Source: Physcomitrium patens
Taxonomy: Eukaryota; Streptophyta; Bryopsida; Funariales; Funariaceae
Length of the DNA stretch: 64,000 nt
Direction of reading: 5' to 3'
Assembly (NCBI RefSeq): GCF_000002425.4
Contig: NC_037272.1
Span: 2,350,008-2,414,007, forward strand
Below, piece by piece: positions 22,196 to 34,266 of this stretch. Both the position numbers and the translations under genes were made by a program. The notes beneath the pieces were generated by a model. The model did no database searches, had not been told where the DNA came from, and saw only the letters and a list, made by a program, of their open reading frames with translations. The stretch's first letter is position 1. Each line of letters begins with the position of its first letter.

Positions 22196-22714
22196 TCAAT
22201 GAAAAGCCTCCATCACCTTTGCCGCATTTGTAAGATTCTTTACTAGCTCCCATGTGCGTTCACTAATATCATATCCGTGCCAATGGACAAGATATTCTAA
22301 TTTATTTTGGCGTCGCCTTGAATCTAAAATTTCTTTCACTTCAAACTCTTCATTATTATCCACTTCTATAGGAGGAGGTGGAGCTTGTCTTCTTCTTGGT
22401 ATGTCCACTGTCTTGTATGGTTCAAGAAGAGATACATGGATTATTGGATGGATTTTCATTGACTCCAACAAGTATAAACGATATGTAACTAGACTGATTT
22501 GTATAGAAATAGAAAATGGTTCAAGCCTTCGACAGTCCAACTTGTAACAAGGATGAGTGGTCTTGATATTATGACAAAGTAACCATACCTTATCACCTAT
22601 GTGGAATGGTGGTTGTTCTTTTTGATAGACATTTACATTGTTCTTTTGTTGTTGTTGAGCTTCTTTTAACTGTGCCTTCTTCATTGCATATAGCTTTGAC
22701 AAATAAATTGCCAA
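22196..22714 (-). CDS. gypsy copy C integrase C-terminal tail and chromodomain
   Basis: A 172-aa open stretch. Residues about 35-50 (PPFHIGDKVWLLCHNIKT) and 55-100 (KLDCRRLEPFSI, HPIIHVSLLEPYK) are the integrase tail. EEFEVKEILDSRRRQNKLEYL, then VHWHGYDISERTWELVKNL (about 118-165) is a chromodomain with aromatic cage-type positions (Y, W, and the Y in GYD). The frame ends TGA after MEAFH. One stop separates it from the integrase core at 22763, so in life it was the end of pol. Confidence 0.85.
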   Translation of the reverse strand: MAIYLSKLYAMKKAQLKEAQQQQKNNVNVYQKEQPPFHIGDKVWLLCHNIKTTHPCYKLDCRRLEPFSISIQISLVTYRLYLLESMKIHPIIHVSLLEPYKTVDIPRRRQAPPPPIEVDNNEEFEVKEILDSRRRQNKLEYLVHWHGYDISERTWELVKNLTNAAKVMEAFH

Positions 22715-22762
22715 ATCTTTCGTAACAGGATTACCAACTTTTGAAAAGTCAAAAGTATGAAG

Positions 22763-23578
22763 TCATGGATGATAACCATAATTGGCAAAGAAAGATGTTT
22801 GTTTTATAGAAGAATGTACTGTGTTATAATAAACAAACTTTGCCATTGACAAAAGAGTTGTCCAATTATCTTGTTGGTAGTTAATGATACATCTTAAATA
22901 CTGCTCCAAAACTTCATTAACACGCTTTGTTTGTCTATCAATTTGACGATGGAATGAGGATGATAGTTTTATATCCACTTTTAAAATCATAACAAGAGTC
23001 CAAAAATATCTTGATACAAATTGAATTTTTCTATATGATATAATATCTTTGGGTAATCCATGATAGCGATAAATATTGTCAAGAAAGAGTTTAGCTGTTT
23101 CTTTATCTGTGATGGATTTTGTACATTGTACAAAATAAACCATCTTGGTAAAATCATCTACTATCATGAATATAGAGTCATAAGAACATGAGATTGGAAG
23201 ATCTATGATGATATCCATAGAAACAGAAGACCATGGTTGTTTTGGAATGGATAATAGTTGAAGAAGTCTGTAAGGTCGATAATGAGGAGTTTTTGATCTT
23301 GAGCAAACATCACAAGATTGTACAAAAACTTTGATTGCTTTCCTTATTTGGGGCAACCAAAAGTCCTTGGATATTAGTTCGAAAGTTTTGTTGTAACCAA
23401 AATGTCCTGCTGCTGGAAAGTCATGACGAACTTGAAGAATACGTAATTGAGCCTTACCTTTTGGAACATATAGGCATCCCTCAAAATATAGTAGATTGTT
23501 CTTGAATTCAAACTTGGAAGTATCATGAGACTTTGAAGGATTTTTCTTAATATCACGAATAAGAAGATGAGAAGACAT
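22763..23578 (-). pseudogene. gypsy copy C integrase core
   Basis: A 271-aa open stretch. Zinc finger: H in VRHDFPAAGHFG (two His) and C in SCDVCSRSKTP (two Cys). Core: first Asp in VSMDIIIDLP; the second catalytic position reads ISYRKIQFVS where the family has SDRG-x-QF, so Asp is Tyr; the Glu lies in RVNEVLEQYLR. With one catalytic Asp missing the enzyme should be inactive. A stop follows GYHP at the right end of the domain. Confidence 0.85.
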
Positions 23579-23723
23579 ACTTGATCAAACTTGCTTAATG
23601 AAAGTTGAATCAATAATTAGTGTTAATTTTATTGCTCGAAGATGAAGATGCTCTAGCTTCAAGAGAATTGTCCTTTGTTAATCAAAAGCAACGTCTCCTT
23701 CTTTTGGTATAAGGTAAGCTCGT

Positions 23724-24317
23724 CTAAAGAGTGCATCTGATAAACCTTGTTTGTTTTCTTAGTCGATAAGTGATCTTGAATTTGAATCTTGACAAAGACA
23801 TACTCCAATGGGCTCGGTGACAATTCAAAACATATACTGACATAAAATATTCAAGGTTCTTGTGATCCGTATATACTGTGACTAGGCTAGAAGCACCTTC
23901 TAGATAATGGCACCATTCTTGAATCAAATCCACAATTGCAAGAAGTTCTTTGTCATGGATCTCATAATTGATCTCGGCTGCTGAAATTTTTTTGAAATGA
24001 AAAGCTATTGAATGAAGTTTATCATCTATTCCCATTTGTGACAATACGACACCCAAAGCAAAGTTTGATGCATTTGTTTCCATAAAAAATGGCTTAGAAA
24101 AATTGATACAATAGAAGATTGGTGCAAAAACAAAGGCTGTCTTAAAAGCTTCAAATGCTACTTCTGCTTCTTGATTCCATTGAAGTTTGTCTTTACAAGT
24201 CAAATATGTAAGTGGAGCTGCAAGTGGAAAGAAATCTTTGATGAAGATCCGATAGTAGTTGGCAAATCTCAAAAAGCATTTGACATCTCTTACCATTTTT
24301 GGGATCTTCAAATCCAT
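23724..24317 (-). pseudogene. gypsy copy C RT connection and RNase H
   Basis: A 197-aa open stretch. KMVRDVKCFLRFANYYRIFIKDF is the RT thumb/connection; LQWNQEAEVAFEAFK leads into RNase H, with the conserved FMETNASNFALGVVLSQ (family: TDASxxAxGAVLSQ, Asp here Asn), ELLAIVDLIQEWCHYLEGA and VYTDHKNLEYF. The Asp-to-Asn change removes one RNase H metal ligand. Confidence 0.85.
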
Positions 24318-24935
24318 AATAGTTTAAATTTTCTTAGGATCCATCATAAGTCTATCATTTGAAATGATGTATCCTAAGAAATCGACTTGAATAGTGTGAA
24401 ATATACACTTTTCTATCTTGGCATAGAGTCTTGCATCTCTTAATTTATGTAATACATGACGAACATGAAGTTAATGTTCATCTATGTTCTTAGAATAGAT
24501 TAAGATATCGTCTAGGTAACAGACAATAAAATCATCTTAAAACTCCTGAAAGACATCATTCATTAGATGTTAGATTGCTACTGGTGCATTTGTAAGTCTA
24601 AAAAGTATGACATTGTATTCAAAATGTCCATACCTTATTTGAAACGCAGACTTCCATTCATCTCCTTCTTTGATGCGTACTACATTATATGCTCTTTGTA
24701 GATCTATTTTTGTATAGATCTTCGCTTGATTCAACTGATCAAGGAGTCCAAATATCAAAGGTAGCGAGTACCTATTTTTGATGGTGATTTTGTTGAGTCC
24801 TCGATAATCAATACACATTTGTAATGATCCATCTTTTCTCTTCACAAATAAAATTAGAACTCCTGTTGGATATTTGGAATAGCATATAAAGTTCTTGACC
24901 AAATTTTCTTCAATATACTCCTTGAGTTCAGTCAA
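24318..24935 (-). pseudogene. gypsy copy C reverse transcriptase
   Basis: The open part 24570-24935 carries [20 protein letters not shown] and [23 protein letters not shown] (palm, first catalytic Asp). After a stop, the text continues NDVFQEF, then CYLDDILIYSKN near 24500-24530: the YLDD active site is intact. GYIISNDRLMMDPKKI closes the block. Three or four stops interrupt an otherwise complete RT. It copies element RNA into cDNA. Confidence 0.85.
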
Positions 24936-25295
24936 CTCATTTTGAGATAAATTGTAGATTGGTCCAAATGGTGGTTATGCTCCTTGTTGAAGGTCAATTG
25001 AGTAGTCATAGGAATGATGTTCCGAAAGAGTATCCGCATTCTTCCTCTCAAATATATCTTGAAAATCTTAATATTGGCTTGGAATGCTACTTGAAGTCTT
25101 TCCATCAGTAGAAACACGTGTAGCATAAATGACACAAGGTGATCCTTCTTTTGTAGCATGCAAAAAAGCTCTCGCACTTACAAATATAGGTTTAATTATA
25201 CTAGACTTATGACTTTCTACTTGATTAATTATGCTCTTAGTTATACTTTCAGAAAAATCAAGACTACGAGAAGTCCAATTTATTTTAAGATTATA

Positions 25296-25661
25296 TTATT
25301 CTAGGTATGATAAACCTAAAATGACTAGATTAAAAAGAGATCTAATGATATTAAATATTACAAAGCTACTATGACCATTAGTTGTTATTTTTATAGGAAG
25401 GATTTCATGAATAATATCTCTTGAAGACAATGAATGACCATCTATGACTTCTACATGAACAAGTTTAGTTTTCTTCACTAAAAATATGCTATGTCTTTTA
25501 GCAAATTCTTCACCTAAGAAACATTCTGAGGCTCTTGAATCTAGCAAGACAAAAGCTTTGTGATGTCTAGGTCCTAGAATAATATTTATCATAAAACATG
25601 GAGAGGATTCTGAGGAGAGAATAGGACCTCCACTAGGCGTTGTACAAGGTTCTTGCTGCAC
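25296..25661 (-). pseudogene. gypsy copy C protease
   Basis: A 121-aa open stretch: FVLLDSRASECFLGEEFAKR is the retropepsin active site (family D-S/T-G-A; here D-S-R-A, Gly lost), followed by VHVEVIDGHSL and FNIIRSLFNLVILGLSYL (flap and the hydrophobic ILG block). It ends in-frame near the Leu/Ile-rich end, with the linker to RT (24932-25177) in a different frame. Confidence 0.8.
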
Positions 25662-25669
25662 AGTCTCTA

Positions 25670-26650
25670 TTGTAACTGGACATATTCGTTTTTGACATGC
25701 TATCTTCTTTGATTTCCGTACTCCTCATTTGCTGGTTGCGTCACTTCTTTGAATAATGTTGAGCAGTGTGCTTAGGTTCTCCATAATATAAACACAATCC
25801 TTTCTGACGACAATGAGTCTTTTCTTGCTCAATAAGAAGTTTGAAACATATCATATTAATTTGCATATCCTCTACTTCCGAATGTATATGTTGAGGAGAT
25901 GTTGGTGTTGCTATTGAATTATAGTAACGTTGAGGTCCACTTGTATGGTTCTTAGATCAAAATTCAAAAAGACGATTGTCACACTTCACAGCAAAGTCAA
26001 TTGCTTGACTCAATGTTTGATGATCAATTAAGTTGAGCAGTAATTTTTTACCTCATATTGTAATCCATAGAAAAATTTGGTAATGAGTGCAGCATCATCT
26101 CACTTGATATCAGTTGCAAGTTATCAAAATTGTGAAGCATATAATGTTACTGATCGATTGCCTTGTCGCAAAATATGGATCTTATTGGTTGCAACAAGAG
26201 TTGCATCATGTTCTCCATACATGGATCAAAACTCCACCAAGAAAGCCTCTTAATTATTCTATATTAGATCTCATTGTTCAAGAAAAGATGAAAATCATGA
26301 TAATGCTGAATCTGAAAGAAGTGTACCAATGAATTTAACTTGCGATCCTGGAGTTGGATAGCTTTGGGATTGAAGTTCAATCACAAGTTGTACTTGATTG
26401 ATAAATCCTCTAAACTTTGATCTGGTACCATCAAACTTCTCAGGTAGGGCAATTCTTAGTTCTCTAATATTGGAAGGGCGTTCTACTATAAGAGAAGGAA
26501 CATGATTTGGTGCAGATGTTGAAGTAGCTCCAATCATTTCTATATCTTCACTTCCTGCCAATTTTATTGCTCCTTGTGGTAGTAAATTGAGTTAATGCAT
26601 TGCAAGCATTAACTCTCTCAATTGCTCTTACATTTGTACCATTGCACTCT
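25670..26650 (-). pseudogene. gypsy copy C Gag
   Basis: Open part 26295-26561 reads EDIEMIGATSTSAPNHV, ELRIALPEKFDGTRSKFRGF and INQVQLVIELQSQSYPTPGS, the start of a retrotransposon Gag capsid. Upstream QLRELMLAMH and LNLLPQGA extend it to about 26650. The C-terminal zinc knuckle is seen near 25775 as CLYYGEPKHTAQHY, where both later Cys positions have become Tyr. Stops are scattered through the middle. Confidence 0.75.
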
Positions 26651-26884
26651 TCATTTCAACAAATTCTACGATGATAACACTTAGAGAAGAGAAGATGTCT
26701 AATATCGCTCAAGACAAATAGAAGAGAGGACTTGAGAAGAAAAAAAATACTAGGAAAAATACCATTTTAGAAGAGGGTAATCCGCAATTTCTAATATACT
26801 TATGTCTTATCAAGAGAAAGGAATAATCTACTCTTAAACAAGATTAGACAAAGCTCTTATATTATAAGTGTACTCTTATCAATC

Positions 26885-27442
26885 TGTCAAGGACAAGAAC
26901 ATGATAAAAATAAATAAACAAGTGAGACTTCTCTCAAAGAAAGATGACAAAATAGAAATAACTTGATATGTATATTAAAAAAGAAAGTGAAATGGCTATT
27001 GCCAAAAGCCAAGAAAACTAGAGATCTTTGAAACTAGACTAGAAGCAAGAAAGGAATTGAGAAGAATGAGGAAGGCTTTACTCTTGTCTCTTTATATACT
27101 ATCTAACTAGGGACTATGTGGCAATGTTCTATAGGACCTTTAATATGTATTGACTTTGTAAGACATATGCCTTGACTTACAAGGGAAGTTTTTTTAGGAG
27201 TAGGCCACATAGTTAGCTTGGTCTTCAAGCTAACAACATGTGTGGCACATGGCCAACTTGTTGACCACGTTTCTAATCCAAAAAGTCAATTAAAGACACC
27301 TATAAAGTCAAAGCAACATCTATGAAGCTTTTAGGAAGCTTCCATATCAAATACTATAGAATTAACTTACTTTTATCTATGTTTACTTACTTTTACTAAT
27401 TTATACATGTAATTACTGCCTTACATGCATATGTCTTTGACA
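26885..27442 (-). repeat. gypsy copy C 5' LTR
   Basis: Plus-strand text TGTCAAGGACAAGAACATGA...ATGTCTTTGACA, so the ends are TGTC...GACA. On the minus strand a TATA-like box (AGTATATAAAGAG, near 27090-27105) suggests the element promoter. Confidence 0.9.
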
Positions 27443-28157
27443 TCCTCTAGCTAAAAAAACTTCTAATACAACTTGTCTTTCAAATTTTCTTTTGCAAAAT
27501 CCTCTATAAAATACATTCATGATTTTGAATGTACATTCTTTTTAAAAATTATTTGAAGAATTCTATGTATTGTTAAATAATATAAAAGATCTTTTATCAT
27601 TTCTTTCAATCTACCTTTATATTTTTTATATAATTTTAATAATATTTTTTATCTTTGTTTTTTTTATGTTATATTAAGAAACATCATATATTTAGTTATT
27701 TGAAAATTTTCTAAAATACTTTAAATTATTTTTCAATATTTTTTGTCATATTCTTTAAAATTTGGATATATTAATAAAAAATATATTTTATGTATTATAA
27801 TAATAATTATTATTATTTTATTTTAAAACTTTATCTGCTTAATATATCAAATATTTTATTGAAATCAATTTCATAAAGAAGCTTTAGATTTATTAATAAC
27901 GTAAATTAGGTATTAATGATTTAATATTCTAAAAAATTATATCAAAATATATTTAATTCAAAGATCACTATCAATTTATATATTTATTTATGATTTTTAT
28001 GATGTAATATTTTTTCTAATATAATTTCTCTACTAGCATAATAAATCAAGTTTTAGCATCCTTATTCATTTAACTATCACAATTGTTTCTTAGTACCTTT
28101 TTTCAATGAGTTTTTACATGCTACGAATTATCCCAATTTCATTTGTTTGATGTTGGT

Positions 28158-28209
28158 GCATTTTGTAATGTTACCATTAATAATTTAAAAGTCTTCATTA
28201 CTTCAATGA

Positions 28210-28244
<35 letters not shown>

Positions 28245-28335
28245 GATAAAGGTATACTATCCTTAAAAAACTTAGCTAATGTTGCATTTTGTAATGTTAC
28301 CATTAATGATTTAAAAGTCTTGATTACTTTGATGA

Positions 28336-28373
<38 letters not shown>

Positions 28374-28409
28374 TAAATGTATACTATCCTTAAAAAAATT
28401 TGTTAATGG
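28158..28409. repeat. 126-bp tandem duplication, each unit carrying a poly-T run
   Basis: GCATTTTGTAATGTTACCAT starts at 28158 and again at 28284; each copy continues through a T-run of about 32 bases into GATAAA-GTATACTATCCTTAAA. The copies differ by few bases. Confidence 0.9.
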
Positions 28410-28779
28410 TTTTGATATCAATGCTTACAGTAGACATATCTTCAATAAAAATAAGTAGCTTCCTAAAACAAACACATATTGTTGTTTTTATCATTAAAAA
28501 ATATATTTTTGCAACAATAAGAATTTTATCTTAACATGTTGCATTGTCCTTTTTTGATATGATCAGTTTAAAATGTGTTTTTTTTTTTTTTTTTTTTTTT
28601 TTTCTAAAGATAACATTTTTTACTTATTTGCATCCACTATATTCATCTAAAAATATTGTACTTCTTAATCAACTAATTCTTCTGGTATTCAAGAAAAACA
28701 AATAAATACATGGCTTTATTTTTGCATTGATTAGTTTCTTATAATCTATCTATAATATTTAATTTTTATTCTTTTACAG

Positions 28780-28781
<2 letters not shown>

Positions 28782-28810
<29 letters not shown>
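28782..28810. repeat. (TA)n microsatellite
   Basis: About 14 TA units. Confidence 0.9.
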
Positions 28811-28813
<3 letters not shown>

Positions 28814-29306
28814 TAATATAACCTACTCCTATAATCTTATACGATTATCTTCTAATGATGTTTTATATATTTTAGATTCATTTGAAATAGCTTATGCCTA
28901 GTTAATATTATCTTTTAAAAAATCATTTTTTACATATATCAAATTACTTTCTTTTAAAGTTTTTAAACTAATAACAAAAGTATGGATATATTTATATAGA
29001 GATCTTATATTTCACATCTTTTTTTTCTTATCAAGTTATTTTCTAATTGAATTATTTTTTTATTATTTTATTTTTTATTAGTGAATAAAAGATATTTACA
29101 ACCAAATCCATCTTTTATTTTAATTTTTATATTTAATATTGATAATGACCATATTTTTGGAATAAGTTATATTGTCTATATTTATATTTTATAATCACTT
29201 GAATTTTTTGTATAAATTCTTTTGGATTCTATGCTTCTTTTAGTTATATAAATCCAAATCAAAATTAGACTCATAATTATTTGATTCTATACTTATGGTT
29301 AAATTT

Positions 29307-29311
<5 letters not shown>

Positions 29312-29349
<38 letters not shown>
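29312..29349. repeat. (TA)n microsatellite
   Basis: About 18 TA units. Confidence 0.9.
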
Positions 29350-29352
<3 letters not shown>

Positions 29353-29407
29353 GGTTATATTTTATTTTTTGAGTATCTTTTTATCCAATGATTTTTGAAT
29401 TACTATT

Positions 29408-29410
<3 letters not shown>

Positions 29411-29447
<37 letters not shown>
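29411..29447. repeat. (TA)n microsatellite
   Basis: About 18 TA units. Confidence 0.9.
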
Positions 29448-29452
<5 letters not shown>

Positions 29453-31324
29453 ATATAAGAACTAATTGATATTATTACTTTTAACACACTTAATTTTATT
29501 ATATTAACTTTTTTAATTTAATTAATTACATATCTGACCACTTAGTAATATACAAAATTAGACTCATAATTATTTGATTCTTATAAAGTTAGTTGTTAGG
29601 ATTAACTTCACAACCGTTTTAATTTAATTAATGTAGATTTTTTAATTTTGATCCTTATAAAGTTAGTTGTTAGAAATATTCAATCAAATAAATTATTAAT
29701 AATTTTTTCATATATTAATGGGATTCTAAAAATAAGCTATCTTGAGTACCACCTCTACTACAAAAATATATTATAGTTCACTTCTATAGCTTTTATTGCT
29801 TTAGAAACATGAAGAGTCTTACTTGTAGACAATCTTCATACTAATTTTGTTTTTGTAGTTAGCACCATATCTACCAATTAGTCTATAATTATTTCGATTA
29901 TATATATGTGTATATTTTAAATATTTCAATTTAAATATATTTTTTATAATTTTAAAATAAAATAGTCCTAAAATTTTAACCTTTTTTAAAAGATATTCTT
30001 TTCACATGCTAATATTTCTAATTTTTTAATAATAATAGCTGAAATATTGGTTTATTTTTGGTACTTTCTTTTCTATCATCACTTATCTTTCATCAAGTAT
30101 TTTTTTTAATAAATTTTTATTTTCATTTTCATTTTATATTATTTTTAGTTTACTTTATTAAATTTTCTTTAATTAAATAATTTTATATAATTATTCTTTT
30201 TTATTATATAATTATAATTATATAAAAAAATAGTTTACTTTATTAAATTTTCTTTAATAAAATAATTTTATATAATTATTCTATATTCATATACATCATT
30301 ATTTGGTTATTAGCTTAAGAATCACTTTTTTTATTCTCTTTTTGATACTTCTTTAAATAATATCCTATATCTTGCCTCTAGAATATTTCACAGTTGATTT
30401 GTTTCTATCATAATTTTTTTTTCATAATTGAAATAAATTGATATCCAATTCATTCATTTTTATTTCTACTTCTATATTTCTATGGTGTTTCTAATTTTTC
30501 TTTTTTTAAGCTTCATTTTTCCACTATCAATCCTAGTTTCAATCATCAGTAGCTCCTCTTAGATCTCAACATAATCTATGATTTTATTTTATTTTTTGTT
30601 TCTTGATTTTCACAACCATTATTAAAGTTGTTGCCTCTTTATATTCTACTTGATATTGAGCTTTAAAATTAAGCTGATAATAAGTTTTTTTTAGTATTAG
30701 AGTTTTAATTAATCTAAAAATAGAATACTAAATATTATGCTCTTGAACTTTCAAATTCTAACAAATCTTTATGGATAGTTCTTAAGCTCTAATTTTTTAA
30801 TTCTTTAGTCTTAATGATTTTTATTTATTTTCAAAAATAAAAAATGTATTTTATATATTTATTTCTTTTTTTAAAATATTTTTGTTAACTTTATTATGGA
30901 TTTTATAAAATTTGACATGAAAGATTTTTTTATATTATAAAAATACATTATCATATTATGCATGGTCAAAGTCAATTACATGCCTATTGTATGCAATTAT
31001 ACTTTCTAAAAATAAGATTATTTTTACAATTATAATTAAGAACTTATTTTAAAAAAAACTATAATGGTTGTAAATTTAAAATTTTAATTTAAATTCTTTT
31101 TTGAACTTCTTACATATACTCTTATATAAACATCCTATATTATGAATTATATAAACTTCTTCAAATTTTATTTATTGTTAAATACTATAGTCATTTAATT
31201 AATATATTATGAATTATGAATTATATCCTATATTACATCTTGTGTAATGAATTAAATAAACTTCTTCAGATTTTATTTATTTCTAAATATTGTAGTCATT
31301 TAATCAATAGATTGTATATATAGA

Positions 31325-31513
31325 GAGTTGTTAAAGCCACACTTTATATTACCATCTCAAAATCAATTCTATCCATTCTTGTCTCTAATCCTTGATTCAT
31401 GTCCCTCATCTCCCATTTCCAACCCTTATGTCTTATTCTGTATTTCCATCACTTGTTCCATGTCTGCCAAAATTAATCATCACATGGTTTGGAGATGTGG
31501 CTTTAGCAACTTC
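31325..31513 (+). mobile_element. MITE-like element, copy 1 (189 bp)
   Basis: Starts GAGTTGTTAAAGCCACA and ends TGTGGCTTTAGCAACTTC, so the termini are imperfect inverted repeats of about 17 bp. The whole 189 bp is similar to the reverse complement of 47291-47479 (also 189 bp). No coding potential; open stretches here are incidental. A clean target duplication is not evident because the flanks are TA-rich. Confidence 0.65.

Positions 31514-31516
<3 letters not shown>

Positions 31517-31549
<33 letters not shown>
31517..31549. repeat. (TA)n microsatellite
   Basis: About 16 TA units, immediately beside the MITE-like copy. Confidence 0.9.
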
Positions 31550-31550
<1 letters not shown>

Positions 31551-31638
31551 ATTATCAAAATATTATATTTTTGATGGTTTATTTATTAATTAAAAAATCA
31601 CTTTATAAAAGAATTATCATTTATAATTTTTAAAATAA

Positions 31639-31640
<2 letters not shown>

Positions 31641-31669
<29 letters not shown>
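31641..31669. repeat. (TA)n microsatellite
   Basis: About 14 TA units. Confidence 0.9.
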
Positions 31670-31674
<5 letters not shown>

Positions 31675-32827
31675 AATTTATATGTTATTTAATGAAGTAC
31701 TTTATTTTGTATTAAGATTTTTGAAAATATCTTCTAATATGTAAATTACAAATATTAAGTTGTTTTAATATGATAGATAAAGAAATATGTTTTAGGATTT
31801 AGGATCTAGGCCAAAAATAAAGAAAATATATTTTTAGTAAATAAATTTGTATAAAAATATGATTGGCAAAGGCTATAGAGAGGGAAATTTTTACTACTCA
31901 ATTATAAGAAAATTAATGAAGTAGTAGTAGCTATATTTTCTTAGTTTCTATTAAATTAAGATAATTTTGATATATGAAATTGTTGTCTGGGCTACCTAAA
32001 TGTGAAAAACATGAAAGGACTCTAATCTATAATAAGTGGCTTATATCTTGGCAAAATAAGCCAAAATATAATACAACTTGCATGTAAAGGATGCATATAA
32101 GACAAATAATAAAATACCTTCTTCATAAGTGGTGTAGCAAGATATGCTGCAAAATTGTTGGAAATTATCTATTATGATGTATGCAATCCTATGAAGACTA
32201 CAAATATGGAAGAAACAAGGTCTTTTTTTTAGTTTCATTGATGATTTTTCAAGAAAGTTTTGAATTTATATTCTTAAAGCAATGAATGAGTGCTTTTAGA
32301 GATTTAAGAAGTTTAAAACTCAGGTTATGAAACAAAGTTATTCTAAAATCAAGATGTTGCATACAAACAATGGATGTGAATATATATCTAAGCAACTTAA
32401 TATTTATTTAAAGAATAAAGGAATTGCTAGACATATCAAAACTTTATACACTCCATAATAAAATGGTGTTGCTAAAAGATCAAATTTCACTATTATAGAG
32501 ATGACAAGGAACATGTCTTATGCTCAAAATATTGATGAGTTTTAAAATCAAGCCATTGCCAATGATGTTTATACAAAAAATAAGTGTCATATAATTGCTC
32601 TTGCATCAATAATACCATAATTAGCTTAGAGTTAAAATCAATCTTATATTTCATATATGAAGACCTTTAAATGCATTACATATACAAAGATACCAAATTA
32701 TATGAATTCCAAATTGAATACAAAAGGAACAAAGTATATATTCTCAAATTATTATAAAAGTAATAAAGAATATAAAATAACATGTTTGGATAGAAAAATA
32801 ATCATTAAAATTTGTAATGTTGAATTT

Positions 32828-32891
32828 TGGAATATAAGAGTACTTATGAGTATTTATGAGTATTTATGAGTATTTATGAGTATTTATGAGT
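32828..32891. repeat. Decamer tandem repeat (GAGTATTTAT)n in copia-2
   Basis: About five units of GAGTATTTAT with one variant first unit (GAGTACTTAT), located where copia-1 has its post-integrase linker. Confidence 0.9.
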
Positions 32892-32939
32892 AATTAGAGA
32901 TATATTTAGGTAGTAATAAAAGTATGTTTAGGAACATTC

Positions 32940-32942
<3 letters not shown>

Positions 32943-32972
<30 letters not shown>
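32943..32972. repeat. Poly-A run inside copia-2
   Basis: About 30 consecutive A, in place of the acidic GAA/GAT-rich linker of copia-1. Confidence 0.9.
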
Positions 32973-32974
<2 letters not shown>

Positions 32975-33905
32975 TGATGAATCAATGAAATGAGATGAAG
33001 AATCTAACACTTCTAAAGATAAGACTTTATCAATTTGAGAGACCAAAATAGAGGATTTAGAAGTATAAGGAGATGTGGTATATGATGATCGACTTCCAAT
33101 TAAGAGGAGATATTTTAAAAGAATGAAGATGCTTGTTAGAGACAATAGAATTCAATAAGACCAAATTTTATTCAAAGAAGGAAGATATTCCATGAAAAAA
33201 AAAACCACTTAGTCAATAATGAAAGAACCACATCTTTCTTCAAGTAATTAAAAAACATGTAAGTGTTTCTTTTATGTTGATTCCTTGTATTTTTGTGATG
33301 CCATGAAGTTCCAATTCGAAATTAAGTAAGAGAAGGCCATGCAAAAATAGTGCAAAAATAGTATTAATCTCTCATAGTCAATGTTACATAGAAATGAGCT
33401 TCTCTTCCAATAAATAAATTTAATATTGGTTGTAAATGGATCTTAGGAATCAAAAGAAATATAAATGATAGAAAATAGACAATAAAGTACATGTTCTTTA
33501 TTAAAATAAGAGCCATCTTACAAAATTATAAGAAAAAACTCACTATTGCAATATCAACCGTAGAGGCTAAGTAAATAGCAAAAAACTATTATGTAATAGA
33601 AGAAATTTGAATAAATTTTTTTTAGAAGATATTAGACTTGTACAATTACAGATATTTCTAAATTTGTGTGATAATTAAGAATTTCATGCATTGCTAAAAA
33701 TCAAAACTACTATTCAAGAACTAATCACATTGAGGTTCAACATCATTTTTTAAGAAAAAAATGAAAATGGTGTAATATGTATAAATATTGTTTTATAAAA
33801 GGTATGTTTGTTGTTGTGCTTACAAAGTCATTAATAATGTGTAGATACTATAAGATTAGAAAAACATTAGAATTGTAAGTCATTTAACAAGTAACAAAGT
33901 GGAAG

Positions 33906-34235
33906 TATTAATGATCAAACCTTGGATTAGTCACCACCACTTAGAATCTAAGCTTAATTAATTGTTAATGGTCAAAAGGCAACCAAAACTTTTGTTAAGT
34001 TATTAGGATGAAGATAATTGTTTTGATAAAAATTTATCTATATTAAATATAATCCATCATCTAGGGCAAAATATGATGAAGATGATTGTAGATAAAGTTC
34101 ATTTATAACATATATATTTTTCTACTTATGAATAAAAGGGTGTTGAAAAAGAGAGTCATTTTATTCCACACTTCTTTTTTTATGCAACCTTGCTAATGTT
34201 AAATATTGAAACTTCCAACTTTCTTTTCTTCAATA
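33906..34235 (+). repeat. copia-2 3' LTR
   Basis: Starts TATTAATGATCAAACC after AAAGTGGAAG (purine tract) and ends TTTCTTTTCTTCAATA, the same end as the copia-1 LTRs. The interior is much diverged. Length about 330 bp against 338. Confidence 0.65.
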
Positions 34236-34266
34236 AAAAAACTAGATTCTTTTATCACATGGTACT

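Larger units (their letters stand above)
20491..27442 (-). mobile_element. Ty3/gypsy chromovirus copy C, nearly full length
   Basis: Two 558-bp LTRs (20491-21048 and 26885-27442) enclose, on the minus strand, gag, protease, RT, RNase H, integrase, chromodomain and an extra frame. Flanks TCCTT (20486-20490) and TCCTC (27443-27447) fit a 5-bp target duplication with one change. Only a handful of stops and frameshifts interrupt the coding region and the RT YLDD is intact, so this is the youngest gypsy copy here. A second LTR (21139-21699) is lodged between the extra frame and the 3' LTR. Confidence 0.9.
27443..31320. other. Gene-less AT-rich interval with simple repeats
   Basis: No protein text recognised in either strand. 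It contains a 126-bp tandem duplication with poly-T (28158-28409), three TA microsatellites, a partial duplication near 30146-30203 / 30231-30283 (TAGTTTACTTTATTAAATTT), and another direct repeat near 31145-31205 / 31248-31310 (AACTTCTTCA, TAGTCATTTAAT). Confidence 0.5.
31860..34235 (+). mobile_element. Ty1/copia relic, second copy of the copia-1 family (copia-2), 5' truncated
   Basis: Follows copia-1 in order from the end of its protease region: GNFYYSIIRKL (31890), HLNVKNMKGL (about 32000), the integrase core (FIDDFSRKF near 32235, NGVAKRSNFT near 32465), integrase tail (MNSKLNTKGTKYIFSNY, 32690), then IGCKWILGIKR (33425) directly followed by NINDRK and MFFIKIRAIL (RNase H). It therefore lacks the RT core exactly as copia-1 does. 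RNase H text continues to about 33890. Gag, protease and the 5' LTR are absent. Heavily interrupted by stops. Confidence 0.8.

Noticed and set aside
28143-28376. A 77-codon open stretch with Phe runs
   Set aside because: It is the poly-T tandem duplication read in frame.
32906-33145. Minus-strand stretch with a Phe run
   Set aside because: Antisense of the copia-2 linker region with its poly-A run; no independent coding signal.
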